A stretch of DNA of 64,000 nucleotides from Micavibrio aeruginosavorus_D (GCF_051245535.1 NZ_CP195303.1:1736001-1800000), one strand, 5' to 3'. Shown: positions 54,057 through 63,858, counted from the stretch's first letter. A program made the numbers and translations. The notes: generated by a model from the letters alone, not told the origin.

Positions 54057-57000
54057 CTATTCCGCCTCGATCGCCGCAAATTGCTGGGCGCGGGTGGATT
54101 TAGAGGCCGCACGGTGGTCCTTTGCCAGAATCGTGTAAACGGACGGCAGCACGAACAACGTAAACAGCGTTCCGATAGTCATACCCGATACGATCACCAC
54201 CCCGATGGAGAAGCGGCTGGCCGCCCCGGCCCCGTCGGCCAGAACCAACGGGATCAGACCCACAACCATGGCGGCCGTGGTCATCAAAATCGGGCGCAGA
54301 CGCACGCGGGCGGCTTCCTCGATCGCGGCGCGGCGGTCCAGATCATGCTCCACCTGCGCCTTGTTCGCGAATTCGACCATCAAAATCCCGTGCTTGGAAA
54401 TTAGCCCGACAAGGGTGATCAAACCAATCTGGGTATAGATGTTCATGGTGGCCACACCGATAAACAGCGGCAACAACGCCCCCGAAATCGCCAGCGGCAC
54501 CGTTATCATCACGACCAGCGGATCGCGCAGCGATTCAAACTGCGCCGCCAGAACCAGGAAGATGGCGATGATGGCGAAGCCAAAGGTGACATACAATTGG
54601 CTGCCCTCGTTCACGAACTGACGGGAATCGCTCATCCAGTCATAGCTGAAACCCTTGGGCAACAGCTCGTCCGCTTTTTTATCGAGGAACGCTACAACAT
54701 CCCCCATCGTCACGCCCGGCAAGGGCACAGCAGAGAAGGTCGCGGAGTTCAACTGGTTAAACTGGACCAGGCGGTCGGGCGATGACCGCATCGTTACACT
54801 GGCCACCGTGGACAACGGAACCATATCACCGCCAGCCGTGCGCACGTAATACTGGCGCAACGATTCCGGGGTGATGCGATCTTTTCGCGGCACCTGCGGA
54901 ATCACGTCATAAGACCGCCCGTCAAGGCTGAACCGGTTGATATAGTTTTCACCCACCATCAGCGCGAACGTATCACCGATCGATTGCATGGTGATGCCCA
55001 GCTGGTTGGCCTTGTTACGATCGATCAGAACATCGACGAACGGCGTGTTAAAGTTCAGGTCCGAGTCCGTAACCATGAACAGACCGCTTTGCGCCGCAGA
55101 TTTTTTCAGATCTTCCATGACGCGGTAAATGGTTTCATACCCTTCGGTCGAGCGGATAACCATTTGCACCGGCATACCACCCGTGGACCCCGGCAACGCC
55201 GGCAGGGAGAACGTGAAAACCATCTGCCCGTCGATACTGCCAAGCTGGCTTTGTATGCCTTGCTGGATTTCCGATGCCTTTCGGTCACGTTCGGACCAGT
55301 CTTTCAACAGGACACCACCAAAACCGTTGCTGGGCCCATCTGTCCCGACCAGGACGAACGTCGAACGCACCTCGGGCACGTTGCGCATAATTTCTTCCAC
55401 CTGGCGGCCATAGACCATGGAATAATCCAGGTTGGCATATTGCGGTGCTTTCGTGGACGCCAGCACGATGCCCTGGTCTTCTTCTGGTGCCAGCTCACTG
55501 CGCGTACCGGCAAACAGGATGGGCAGGGAAATCAGGATGCACAGGCCAAAGAACAACGTCACCGGCCGGAATTGCAACGTCCCGTGCAGGCGGCGCGCAT
55601 AGAACGCTTCCAGCTTGCTGAATGTTTTATCCACCTTGCGCGCGAACCAGGTTTCATTCATCCCATGCTTCAGCAGGATTGAACACATCATGGGCGACAG
55701 CGTCAACGCCACGATGCCCGAGATAATCACCGACCCCGCCAGCGTAAACGCAAATTCCTTAAACAGGGATCCCGTCACGCCACCCATAAACCCAATGGGC
55801 GCATACACAGCGGCCAGCGTGATCGTCATAGAAATAATCGGGCCCACGATTTCACGGGCACCTTCAACAGCGGCCTGAACCGGGGTTTTGCCGTGTTCGA
55901 TATGGCGGAACACGTTTTCAACCACGACAATCGCGTCATCAACCACCAATCCGATAGCCATCACCATGGCCAGCAAGGTCAGAAGATTGATGGAAAACCC
56001 CATCGACAACATAATGAACGCCGCCCCGATCAGGGACAGGGGAATGGTCACAATCGGGATCAAAACCGAGCGGAACGTGCCCAGGAACAGGAAAATCACG
56101 ACCATAACGATAAGCATCGCCTCGATCAGTGTTTTTATAACCTCGTGAATGGACGCATTGATGAAAATCGTCACATCGAACGGAATTGCAACCTTCATCG
56201 AAGGCGGCATCGTCTTTTCCAGGTCGGGCAGCATGGCGCGCACGTCCTTGACGATATTCAACGGGTTCCCGGTCGGCGTCGCGTTCACACCAATATAGAC
56301 AGCGGGTGACCCATCCATCAATGCGGACTGGTCATAGTTTTCCGCCCCCAGCTCGATCGTGCCGATATCACGCATGCGCACGATACTGCCGTCCGAGCTT
56401 TTCACAACCATGTTGGCAAATTCTTCGACGCTCACCAGATCAGTGTTGGTTTCAATGTTGGTGATGATATAGCTGCCCTTCATCTGGCCGGGCGCGGATT
56501 GATAGTTGTTTGCGCGGATCGCAGCGGCCACATCGGTGGCCATCATATTGCGGGCCGCCATTTTTTGCGGGTCAAGCCATATGCGCATGGCCAACGTCTG
56601 GCCACCAATAATATCCAGCGACGCGACCCCATCAATCGTGGACAACATCGGTTCGACCACACGGTTCAGGTAATCCGTGATCGCGGCAGAGGGCAGCTCC
56701 TCGCTGGAAAAACCCATATACATGACGGACGTAACGTCACCGGTGGATTTGAGGATGATCGGATCGTTGGCCTCTTCGGGGATCAGGTATTTCACCTGAT
56801 CCAGCTTGGCCTGAATATCCACCATGGCCCGGTCGGAGTTGGAGTTCAGGCGCAGGTGCGCCGCGACCGAACTGCTGCCTTGTCTGGATGTGGACACCAG
56901 GTATTCAACACCATCCGCCGTGGCAATCGCCTGAGCGATCGGCGTGGTCACGAAACCCTGCATCAAATCCGGTGACGCGCCGGGATAGCTGGTCGTCACG

Positions 57001-57137
57001 GTGATCACCGCCTGCTCGATCTCCGGATATTGACGGATGGGCAGGTCGAAAGCAGCACGCAGCCCGATCAGCAGGATCAGAACGCTGACCACAAAGGACA
57101 GGATGGGGCGTTTGATGAAAATATCGGTGAAAACCAT
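54057..57137 (-). CDS. RND multidrug efflux transporter (HAE1 type)
   Basis: Proton-driven inner-membrane pump, AcrB/MexF-like, working with an adaptor and outer-membrane channel. The 1026-residue protein has 12 predicted membrane segments in two halves, with large periplasmic loops. Segment 4 has GLVVDDAIVVVENVFRHIEHGKTP carrying the paired Asp of the proton relay. The second half has NIYTQIGLITLVGLISKHGILMVEFAN. It follows the adaptor by 65 bases. No outer-membrane protein gene is in this window. Confidence 0.95.
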   Translation of the reverse strand: MVFTDIFIKRPILSFVVSVLILLIGLRAAFDLPIRQYPEIEQAVITVTTSYPGASPDLMQGFVTTPIAQAIATADGVEYLVSTSRQGSSSVAAHLRLNSNSDRAMVDIQAKLDQVKYLIPEEANDPIILKSTGDVTSVMYMGFSSEELPSAAITDYLNRVVEPMLSTIDGVASLDIIGGQTLAMRIWLDPQKMAARNMMATDVAAAIRANNYQSAPGQMKGSYIITNIETNTDLVSVEEFANMVVKSSDGSIVRMRDIGTIELGAENYDQSALMDGSPAVYIGVNATPTGNPLNIVKDVRAMLPDLEKTMPPSMKVAIPFDVTIFINASIHEVIKTLIEAMLIVMVVIFLFLGTFRSVLIPIVTIPLSLIGAAFIMLSMGFSINLLTLLAMVMAIGLVVDDAIVVVENVFRHIEHGKTPVQAAVEGAREIVGPIISMTITLAAVYAPIGFMGGVTGSLFKEFAFTLAGSVIISGIVALTLSPMMCSILLKHGMNETWFARKVDKTFSKLEAFYARRLHGTLQFRPVTLFFGLCILISLPILFAGTRSELAPEEDQGIVLASTKAPQYANLDYSMVYGRQVEEIMRNVPEVRSTFVLVGTDGPSNGFGGVLLKDWSERDRKASEIQQGIQSQLGSIDGQMVFTFSLPALPGSTGGMPVQMVIRSTEGYETIYRVMEDLKKSAAQSGLFMVTDSDLNFNTPFVDVLIDRNKANQLGITMQSIGDTFALMVGENYINRFSLDGRSYDVIPQVPRKDRITPESLRQYYVRTAGGDMVPLSTVASVTMRSSPDRLVQFNQLNSATFSAVPLPGVTMGDVVAFLDKKADELLPKGFSYDWMSDSRQFVNEGSQLYVTFGFAIIAIFLVLAAQFESLRDPLVVMITVPLAISGALLPLFIGVATMNIYTQIGLITLVGLISKHGILMVEFANKAQVEHDLDRRAAIEEAARVRLRPILMTTAAMVVGLIPLVLADGAGAASRFSIGVVIVSGMTIGTLFTLFVLPSVYTILAKDHRAASKSTRAQQFAAIEAE

Positions 57138-57202
57138 GGTTTTTCCGTTTCTATTCTATAACTGTGACGATGATGCGATGCAGTCCGGCCAGTTTTCTGG
57201 CG

Positions 57203-58339
57203 TTATTCCTGCTTTCCGCTGTCTTTTTTCTTCTCGAAATCTTCGGCCAGCGCATCTTTCGGCGCGATCGTAACCGCCCCGCCGGATGTCAGTTTCAATT
57301 GACCGCCAGTAACCACGCGATCGCCCGCTTTCACGCCATCAACGATAACGACCTGATTTTTAAAACGGGCGCCGGTTTTGATGTAGTGACGCGTCGCGGT
57401 CAGCGTGGGCTCACCCGCTTCGTTCTTCCCTTCGGTCACGATATAGACAGAGTCACCATAGATGGTGAAGTCCACCGCCGTCTCCGGCAGGATCACCTGA
57501 TCCGCGCCATCCGGCAGAATAACCGTAGAGCGGGCGAACATACCCGGCTTCAATTTTCCATCTTCGTTCGCCAAAATTGCCTGAACCTCCACGGTGCGGG
57601 TTTCATCACCCACTTGCGGTTCAATAGCATTGATCTTCGCAATGAAGACATCCGCCGGATAGGCGTCCACACGCAGCTCAACCTCTTGCCCGACGGCGAT
57701 GTCGGCCAGCGTTTGTTCCGGCAGCGTAAAGTTCACGAACAATTCGGACAGATCGGTCAGCGTCACGATCGTATCGCCCGGGTTCAGATATTGGCCCAGA
57801 TTGACCTGACGGATACCCAGCACACCATCGAATGGCGCGCGGATTTGTTTCTGACGGATCACGGCTTCGGTGCGGGCGATGCCACCTTCGGCTTCGTTCA
57901 ATTCGGCGCGGTCACGGTCAACGGTGGACCGGGTCGATGCCACATCGACCAGCTTGCTGGAACGGGTCAAATTTTGCTGGGCTAATTTTGCCTGGGCCTG
58001 GAACCGGGTCAGGTCGCCCTTGTCCGGTTCGTCATTCAGTTGTACCAGCAAATCACCGGCAGCCACCAGAACACCAGCCTCGAACGTAATGTTGGTGACG
58101 CGGCCACCCACTTCCGGGGATACCGTCACCTGACGCACGGCCTGCAGCGTTCCGATCCCTTCCAATGTGCGGGATACAGGTTTGGTTTCCGCCGTGACCA
58201 CCACGACCGGAGCCGGGGGTTGTTGCGACATCATGGCCAGGAACTGCCCCATCATCTTCTTTTTGAAGATGTCATAGCCGATCAATCCCGCAAACAGGAT
58301 GCCGACCAGAATCAGGACGATGATGAAACGCTTTACCAT
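57203..58339 (-). CDS. RND efflux periplasmic adaptor
   Basis: A 378-residue membrane-fusion protein: a single N-terminal membrane anchor (residues 4-22), a lipoyl half VSPEVGGRVTNITFEAGVLVAAGDLL, a coiled-coil hairpin rich in Ala/Gln/Leu, the second lipoyl half QIRAPFDGVLGIRQVNLGQYLNPGD, and beta-barrel domains. First gene of the efflux operon. A 16-base inverted repeat lies 61 bases upstream. Confidence 0.93.
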   Translation of the reverse strand: MVKRFIIVLILVGILFAGLIGYDIFKKKMMGQFLAMMSQQPPAPVVVVTAETKPVSRTLEGIGTLQAVRQVTVSPEVGGRVTNITFEAGVLVAAGDLLVQLNDEPDKGDLTRFQAQAKLAQQNLTRSSKLVDVASTRSTVDRDRAELNEAEGGIARTEAVIRQKQIRAPFDGVLGIRQVNLGQYLNPGDTIVTLTDLSELFVNFTLPEQTLADIAVGQEVELRVDAYPADVFIAKINAIEPQVGDETRTVEVQAILANEDGKLKPGMFARSTVILPDGADQVILPETAVDFTIYGDSVYIVTEGKNEAGEPTLTATRHYIKTGARFKNQVVIVDGVKAGDRVVTGGQLKLTSGGAVTIAPKDALAEDFEKKKDSGKQE

Positions 58340-58400
58340 GACATTTACCCTTTGCCTTTTTATACGCGAGCGCGCGTGTGGTTCACGCCCACCTTGTATA

Positions 58401-58416
58401 TAAACTGTGTGGTTTA
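58401..58416 (-). promoter_or_regulatory. Operator-like palindrome upstream of the efflux operon
   Basis: TAAAC-N6-GTTTA, overlapping an AT-rich stretch (TTTATATAC) suited to a promoter -10. It would fit a TetR- or MarR-like repressor site, but no regulator gene is beside it. The remainder of the 218-base gap to 58557 shows nothing firm. Confidence 0.35.
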
Positions 58417-58557
58417 GTCTACTTGATTCGCCAGACTCGCACCAGACGAGGACAGAGCGCCCGTCAAAATGCTGAAACTCCTATGCAATATTCTTGCCAG
58501 CACAACAGGCCGCCATGGCACTGAGATATGACAAATGTTAGGCTTGTCTATCCCCTT

Positions 58558-59775
58558 CTATCCCTGCTCTATTCTTGGCCGGGAATCCTCCGCCGCAACC
58601 CCGGTTTTCAGGACCCGCAAGGTCCGGGCAATCAAATCATCCGGCATAAAGGGCTTGGTGACATAATCCTGCGCCCCGGCCTCCATTCCGCGGTCAATAT
58701 CGCGCTGGTCCTTGTGACCGCTGAGCATAATAACCGGAATCGCCTCGGTCGCCGTATTCGACCGCACCCGCTTCAGCAGGGAAATCCCATCCACCTCGGG
58801 CATCATGACATCCAGAATAATCAGATCGGGCGCATTGGTCCGAATGATATCGAACGCATCCTTGCCATCCCCGGCCAGCACGACCTTAAAACCGCGATTG
58901 CGGAACTTGCTTTCCAGCAATTGCAAAATCAACGGGTCGTTGTCCGCGATCAAAACCGTGTAGCGGCTGGCATCCAGAATTTTTTCCACGCGGGAGACCA
59001 GATGATCCGGATCAAACGGCTTCACCACATAATCAATGGCCCCGGAATGCAAGGCCCCCACCACATCCTGCTGCTGTGCCCGGCCGGTCAGCATGACCAC
59101 CGGCACATCGACAAAGGCCGGGTCCTGTTTCAAACGGCGCAAAACCTCATGCCCGCTTAAACCCGGCATCATGATGTCGAGGATGATCAGATCGGGCACG
59201 CCCTTCTGACACAGGGACAAAGCGGCATTGCCATCACGCGCATTGATCACATGAATCCCCTTCTGTGTCAGCTTCAGGGACAGCATCCGGCTCAGGCTTT
59301 CATCATCATCAACAATCAAAACATTCAGCACTTCTTTCACCAAGCCATCGCGCGCAGCAGCCTGATCGGCTTGCAGCGCCGGACCATCACCACCCTTGCT
59401 GGCCGCAGTGCGGCAGGTGCCCTGCAGAACTTTCATCAGCATTTCAAATTCCGGATAGGATTCATCATTCATCGTGCCGTCTTCGGGCATAGACCGAACC
59501 AGACGCTCCAGAAACACATCGGCCTTGCGTCCGGCCTCACTGACCGCAGGAAATCCGAATGTTGCACCCGACCCGGACATGCCATGGGCCAGCATCTGCG
59601 CCCGCAGTAAATCATCCTTCGTCAACGGGCTTAGTTGGCGTTGCGCCAGAATGTTATCAATCGCCTCAACCGATTTTTCGAGGCGGCGGATATATTCGTA
59701 TAAAAGTTTCTGGTATGTCTCTTCGTACGAAGGACGCTTCACCATGTCGATATCATTTGGATTATGGTCTGTCAT
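58558..59775 (-). CDS. Hpt-REC-REC phosphorelay protein
   Basis: A 405-residue soluble protein. Residues 20-125 form an Hpt-like helical bundle with LAHGMSGSGATFG; His64 is the likely phosphoacceptor. Two receiver domains follow: REC1 at about 151-268 (VDDDE, Asp200 in LIILDIMMPG, Thr230, Lys252) and REC2 at about 273-392 (ADND, Asp322 in LDVMMPE, Ser352, Lys374). No GGDEF, HTH or other output domain. It lies 12 bases after the single-REC gene. Confidence 0.88.
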   Translation of the reverse strand: MTDHNPNDIDMVKRPSYEETYQKLLYEYIRRLEKSVEAIDNILAQRQLSPLTKDDLLRAQMLAHGMSGSGATFGFPAVSEAGRKADVFLERLVRSMPEDGTMNDESYPEFEMLMKVLQGTCRTAASKGGDGPALQADQAAARDGLVKEVLNVLIVDDDESLSRMLSLKLTQKGIHVINARDGNAALSLCQKGVPDLIILDIMMPGLSGHEVLRRLKQDPAFVDVPVVMLTGRAQQQDVVGALHSGAIDYVVKPFDPDHLVSRVEKILDASRYTVLIADNDPLILQLLESKFRNRGFKVVLAGDGKDAFDIIRTNAPDLIILDVMMPEVDGISLLKRVRSNTATEAIPVIMLSGHKDQRDIDRGMEAGAQDYVTKPFMPDDLIARTLRVLKTGVAAEDSRPRIEQG

Positions 59776-59787
59776 AATTTTTTGATC

Positions 59788-60174
59788 CTAAAATTTATCC
59801 CAAACATTACGCACCTGATCGGCCAGAATCATCGGGTCAAACGGTTTGGCAATGACACCCGCCGCCCCCAATTTCATCAATTCTGAAATTTCCTCCGGCC
59901 GAATTTTGGCTGTCATAAACGCCACCGGTATGCCCGCCAGCGCCGGATCGGCGCGCAACGCCGCAAGTGTTTCCGGCCCATCCATGTCCGGCATCATCAC
60001 ATCCAGCAGGATCATCTGCGGCGGATTGGCCCGCGCGGCGTCCAGTCCGTCCCGCCCGCAACAACAAACGGCAACGCTCATCCCGCCCACCATTTCCAAG
60101 GCCATCTGGGCCACGGTGCGAATATCCTCTTCGTCATCAATATATAAGATATGGTGCAGGGGAGCCTTTGTCAT
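59788..60174 (-). CDS. Single-domain response regulator
   Basis: A 128-residue receiver with IDDEED acid pocket (Asp13, Asp14), Asp58 in LLDVMMPD, Thr88, Lys110. It contains an unusual CCC at residues 37-39 after strand 2. ATG 60174 overlaps the hybrid kinase stop as ATGA; an ATG three codons upstream (60183) is possible. With no output domain, it is a phosphate shuttle or sink. Confidence 0.87.
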   Translation of the reverse strand: MTKAPLHHILYIDDEEDIRTVAQMALEMVGGMSVAVCCCGRDGLDAARANPPQMILLDVMMPDMDGPETLAALRADPALAGIPVAFMTAKIRPEEISELMKLGAAGVIAKPFDPMILADQVRNVWDKF

Positions 60175-62381
60175 TTCTTCCATCCCGTTACGGTTTTATC
60201 GGTTTCACCCAGCAGGGTCATAATAATTTCAATCATCTCCGATTCCGGCGTGCGCGCCTTCACCAGACAGGCGGCCGCCAACGGTTTAATATCGTCCGGA
60301 ATATCATAGGCGGAAATCACCACAATCGGGCACTTGTCCTTGTGCTTGATATGCTCCAGCAGGGACAGGCCACTGCCATCCGGCAACCGTAAATCCAGAA
60401 TAATCAAATCAAAATCACGCCGATCAATCATAACATCCGCATCGCGCAACGTGCGCGCATTTCGTACAACAACGGTCGGCTCCAGCCCGCTGCGAATAAC
60501 GCGGTAAAAATCGGGGTCATCTTCTACATGCAGAACGGATTTTTTCAACTGATCCACCAGCGGATCGTCGTCACTGACATTTTCGGCGGCGTTATAGATG
60601 GGAAGCTCAATAAAGAACGTCGTCCCTCGCCCCTCTTCCGTTTCAAACGACATCCACCCACCCATGCGTTCGCACAAGCCCTTAGCAATACTCAGGCCCA
60701 GCCCCGTCCCACCCTGCGCCCGCGCATCCGATGAATCGGCTTGGGCAAATTTTTCAAAAATGCGCGATTGAAACTGGCGCGGAATGCCGGGGCCGTGGTC
60801 GCGCACATACAAACGCACGCGTGTATCGTCAATCACATAACCAGCCTCAACCGTCGCCCCGCGCGGTGAAAATTTAATGGCATTGGACACCAGATTGGAC
60901 AAAACCTGCTGGAACCTGTGCTGATCAACCAGCACCGATGTGGCCTGCACCATCGGACCAAGCCCCAGTTGCACACCGTATTTATCGGCATAACCCTGAT
61001 TGGCCTGAACCATCTCCTGCAGCACCATGCCCACATCATGCGGAGCGATGTTCAGTTCCAGTTGATCCGCCTCCAGCTTGTTCATGTCCAGAATATCGTT
61101 GATCAACAAAATCAATCGGTCAGAGTTTTTATAAGCAATGTCCACCAACTCCTGCGCCTTTTGCGGCAAAGGCCCAGCAACACCACCCGCGACCAAACCC
61201 AACGATCCGCGAATGGAGGTCAGTGGCGTGCGCAATTCATGGCTGACGGTTGAAACGAATTCGTCCTTCATACGCTCCATGTCTTTGCGCTTTGTGATGT
61301 TTTCGACGGAAATAATGATCCCATTGGACTGGTCACCCTTGCCCCCGCCCCACGGGTGCAATTCCCACCGCGCCCAAATGTCCGGGTGATCGGGGTGTGT
61401 AATTTTATCCTCGGTGACAATCACCGTCTCCCCACCCAGACACCGATCCACCGCCTGTTGCCAGTCATCGCGCGTTTGCAGATAGGGCAGAACATCTTTC
61501 AATTCCATGCCCGTGGCCGTGTGATACCAATGGCTGTCAAATTCGCTGGACCAGCGGTCGCTGGCAATCACAAAGCGCAAATCACGATCCAACGCCCCGA
61601 TGGCCGCAGGCGCATGCCGGATAAAGGCCCGCAACTGCTCATCCGTCCGCTCGATCCGGCGGCGGTCACGAATGGCGCGCTCGCGGCTGGCCGCCAGCCC
61701 CCAGAAGGACAGCAACAGCAAAACCCCCAGAACGATATTCCCCGCAATCACAAAACGGGAATAAGAAGCCATACGCAGGTCGGTTTCGTGCAACATCGTA
61801 CGCGCAGATTCTTCACGAATCTTGATCAGCTTGCCAATCACGGTCCGGATGTCATCCATCGCGGTCTTGCCCTTACCGCTTTTGACCTTCTGCGCCGCGT
61901 CGTCAAAGCCACGATCCCGCACCTGCCGCAATGTGTCGAGGGTTGCAAGCCGTTTTTGCTCTACCCGATCCCGCAACGCGCTGACCAGCGCGGCGCTGTC
62001 CGGATCATGGGCCAGCTTTTGTTCAATATTGCGAATTTCACTGGCGATGTGGGTTGGGGCTGTGTCTTGGTCCAGAAACGGCGCGGACACGATGCGCCCA
62101 TCATCCGCGAACGCCAATTGAGCGACATGCAAATCATAGAGGTGCAAAAGCGGTTCAAGAAAATCCGGATCGCGGGTCAGAATGTAACCACGTTGCCCAG
62201 TTTCCATGTCCTGCATCGTATTCAAAATATGATGCAGTTCACCGATGACGATATAATCGGCCGTAACCCGTTCATCGGCTTTACGAAAGCTGGACCATTG
62301 TATATAGGGCAAAACCCCCAGCACATTGACCAGAAGAACCAGAATCAGAAAACCAATGATCGCGTAATATCTGACTTTCAC
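60171..62381 (-). CDS. CHASE3 hybrid histidine kinase
   Basis: A 736-residue membrane kinase. Membrane segment 1 at 7-27; CHASE3-type periplasmic domain (ILNTMQDMETGQRGYILTRDPDFLEP); membrane segment 2 at 210-229; PAS domain about 250-365; dimerisation domain with FVSTVSHELRTPLTSIRG (His381); ATPase domain with N500, DHGPGIP and GGTGLGLSIAKGL; and a C-terminal receiver (about 614-725) with Asp663 in ILDLRLPD and Lys708. It begins the three-gene phosphorelay operon. Confidence 0.94.
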   Translation of the reverse strand: MKVRYYAIIGFLILVLLVNVLGVLPYIQWSSFRKADERVTADYIVIGELHHILNTMQDMETGQRGYILTRDPDFLEPLLHLYDLHVAQLAFADDGRIVSAPFLDQDTAPTHIASEIRNIEQKLAHDPDSAALVSALRDRVEQKRLATLDTLRQVRDRGFDDAAQKVKSGKGKTAMDDIRTVIGKLIKIREESARTMLHETDLRMASYSRFVIAGNIVLGVLLLLSFWGLAASRERAIRDRRRIERTDEQLRAFIRHAPAAIGALDRDLRFVIASDRWSSEFDSHWYHTATGMELKDVLPYLQTRDDWQQAVDRCLGGETVIVTEDKITHPDHPDIWARWELHPWGGGKGDQSNGIIISVENITKRKDMERMKDEFVSTVSHELRTPLTSIRGSLGLVAGGVAGPLPQKAQELVDIAYKNSDRLILLINDILDMNKLEADQLELNIAPHDVGMVLQEMVQANQGYADKYGVQLGLGPMVQATSVLVDQHRFQQVLSNLVSNAIKFSPRGATVEAGYVIDDTRVRLYVRDHGPGIPRQFQSRIFEKFAQADSSDARAQGGTGLGLSIAKGLCERMGGWMSFETEEGRGTTFFIELPIYNAAENVSDDDPLVDQLKKSVLHVEDDPDFYRVIRSGLEPTVVVRNARTLRDADVMIDRRDFDLIILDLRLPDGSGLSLLEHIKHKDKCPIVVISAYDIPDDIKPLAAACLVKARTPESEMIEIIMTLLGETDKTVTGWKK

Positions 62382-62506
62382 GGCAAGCCTGTCCGTTGAT
62401 GCGCGGGCGTGGGTACAAAAGCATACGCAGAAAGGGGCCCAGCATCCGGCTGGACACGGGGGCCTGATTCTATTTAAGCGTTATTCCGCCTAAGAAAAGA
62501 TGAAGG

Positions 62507-62536
62507 AACGGGCTGGGGTATGCAACCCAGCCCGTT
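62507..62536. terminator. Terminator after the rhodanese gene
   Basis: A perfect 11-base stem AACGGGCTGGG (62507-62517) with CCCAGCCCGTT (62526-62536), T-rich on both sides (CATCTTTTCTTA on the minus strand, GATTTTTAAC on the plus). It ends the ArsR-rhodanese transcript and also precedes the kinase promoter region in the 208-base gap. Confidence 0.8.
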
Positions 62537-62589
62537 GATTTTTAACAATTTTTCCATATACACAGCCCAAAAGGCTCGGATTGCGCGCC

Positions 62590-63120
62590 CTAGGCGTGAT
62601 TCCACGGCATCCGCCGCAACAGCATGGCCAGACCGCACCATCCGGTTATCCCGGCCACAAACAACGCCGCACCCAAAATCCCCGCCAGCACAAAACCCAG
62701 CGTCAAACCCACAAAACCAAGGACCACCAGCGCCACAACCAGCGCACCGACCACCATTTGCACCTGACGAAAGATGGGCAGGACTGGGTCCGATGATCCA
62801 ACCACAGGCAAGCCCGCCTGTTTCCACGCGGTAATGCCGCCTTCGATATTATAAACGTCATATTCACCGGCGTGATTGGCGGGCAAAGCCACACAGGCCC
62901 GGTTTCCGCGCCCGCCCATCAAACATTGAAAGATGATCTTGCGCCCTTTTGGCACATGCATCTGATCAAACAAATCCGGAATATGCGCCAACGGCACCGA
63001 TGCGGCACAGGCGATATGTTCTGCGCTGAATTCATCGGGCTCGCGTACATCGATCAATATGGCCTCACCGGAAGACAGCCATTGATGGGCCGTTTTTGCA
63101 TCAACATTATACACGCTCAT
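62590..63120 (-). CDS. Rhodanese-DUF2892 membrane protein
   Basis: A 176-residue fusion. The N-terminal rhodanese domain has LIDVREPDEFSAEHI and active-site FQCLMGGRGNRA (Cys66). It is followed by two membrane segments (about 118-138 and 141-161) of DUF2892 type ending GWCGLAMLLRRMPWNH. Family role: sulfur transfer from persulfides to thiophilic acceptors at the membrane. Its ATG overlaps the ArsR stop as ATGA, so it is translationally coupled to its presumed repressor. Confidence 0.92.
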   Translation of the reverse strand: MSVYNVDAKTAHQWLSSGEAILIDVREPDEFSAEHIACAASVPLAHIPDLFDQMHVPKGRKIIFQCLMGGRGNRACVALPANHAGEYDVYNIEGGITAWKQAGLPVVGSSDPVLPIFRQVQMVVGALVVALVVLGFVGLTLGFVLAGILGAALFVAGITGWCGLAMLLRRMPWNHA

Positions 63121-63431
63121 TTCGCACCTTTTTTCTTGGCTTGCGGGCTGCAGAATTTTTCGTACAGAATGCCCATGATCTGCACCACATCATGCTGGGC
63201 AATGGTATAAAATAAAACGCGATGTTCACGGCGATAGGTCACGATGCCTTCGCGTTTTAATTTCGACAGATGTTGCGACATGGATGTTTGCGGAATGCCC
63301 GTCAGATCGATCAGATCACTGACGTTTTTTTCACCGTCCAGCAAATGGCACAGGATCATCAAACGGTGACCGTTTGATAGACCCTTTAAAAACGCGGCGG
63401 CCTTGTCGGCCTGTGCCAGCATGTCTTGCAT
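63117..63431 (-). CDS. ArsR-family persulfide-sensing repressor (BigR/SqrR-like)
   Basis: A 104-residue winged-helix repressor (LCHLLDGEKNVSDLIDLTGIPQTSMSQHLSKLKREGIVTYRREHRVLFYTI). Cys28 and Cys94 are the only cysteines and are 66 residues apart, the same spacing as Cys41/Cys107 of SqrR and Cys42/Cys108 of BigR, which form a tetrasulfide bridge on sensing persulfide. Start ATG 63431. Regulates itself and the rhodanese gene, and likely the divergent AhpD-like gene. Confidence 0.9.
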   Translation of the reverse strand: MQDMLAQADKAAAFLKGLSNGHRLMILCHLLDGEKNVSDLIDLTGIPQTSMSQHLSKLKREGIVTYRREHRVLFYTIAQHDVVQIMGILYEKFCSPQAKKKGAK

Positions 63432-63501
63432 TCGTCACCCCTTTACAATTTATATTTTTATGATATTATAATTTTATGAATTGATCAAGGAGAATGTGAC
63501 C
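63432..63501. promoter_or_regulatory. Divergent control region of the persulfide module
   Basis: This 70-base gap is very AT-rich and has -35/-10 candidates in both directions: minus TTGATC-N17-TATCAT, plus TTTACA-N17-ATTATA. It carries an AT palindrome (ATGATATTATAAT) and near-repeats of ATTTTATGA in the middle, a suitable ArsR-family operator. Confidence 0.55.
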
Positions 63502-63849
63502 ATGACAAAAGATTACAAGCAGCTCACCCAGGATATTTCCCAATATATGGCCGAACTGCGCACCCTGACCCCCGACGCGATGCAGGGTTTTTCCGCCATG
63601 GCCAAGGGCGCGACTGCTGATGGGGCGCTGGACAAGAAAACCAAAGAATTTATCGCCCTCGCCATCGGCGTCAGCCAGCGGTGCGACGGGTGCATTGGTT
63701 TTCACGCCAAAGCCCTGAAAAATCTGGGTGCCACGCGACAGGAAATCGCCGAAGTTGTGGCCATGTGCACCTATATGGGCGGCGGCCCGGCATTGATGTA
63801 TGCGGCGGACGCCTTGCGCGCCTTTGACCAGTTTAGCGAAGAAGGCTGA
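63502..63849 (+). CDS. AhpD-like (carboxymuconolactone decarboxylase family) protein
   Basis: A 115-residue protein with the AhpD-type redox motif CDGCIGFH (Cys61, Cys64, His68) after FIALAIGVSQR and the downstream LKNLGATRQEIAEVVAM and YMGGGPALMYA helices. ATG 63502 has AAGGAG 10 bases upstream. Members reduce or handle oxidised thiols or act as peroxidases. Divergent placement against the ArsR gene suggests shared control in response to sulfide or persulfide stress. Confidence 0.88.
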   Translation: MTKDYKQLTQDISQYMAELRTLTPDAMQGFSAMAKGATADGALDKKTKEFIALAIGVSQRCDGCIGFHAKALKNLGATRQEIAEVVAMCTYMGGGPALMYAADALRAFDQFSEEG

Positions 63850-63858
63850 TCCAAATAC

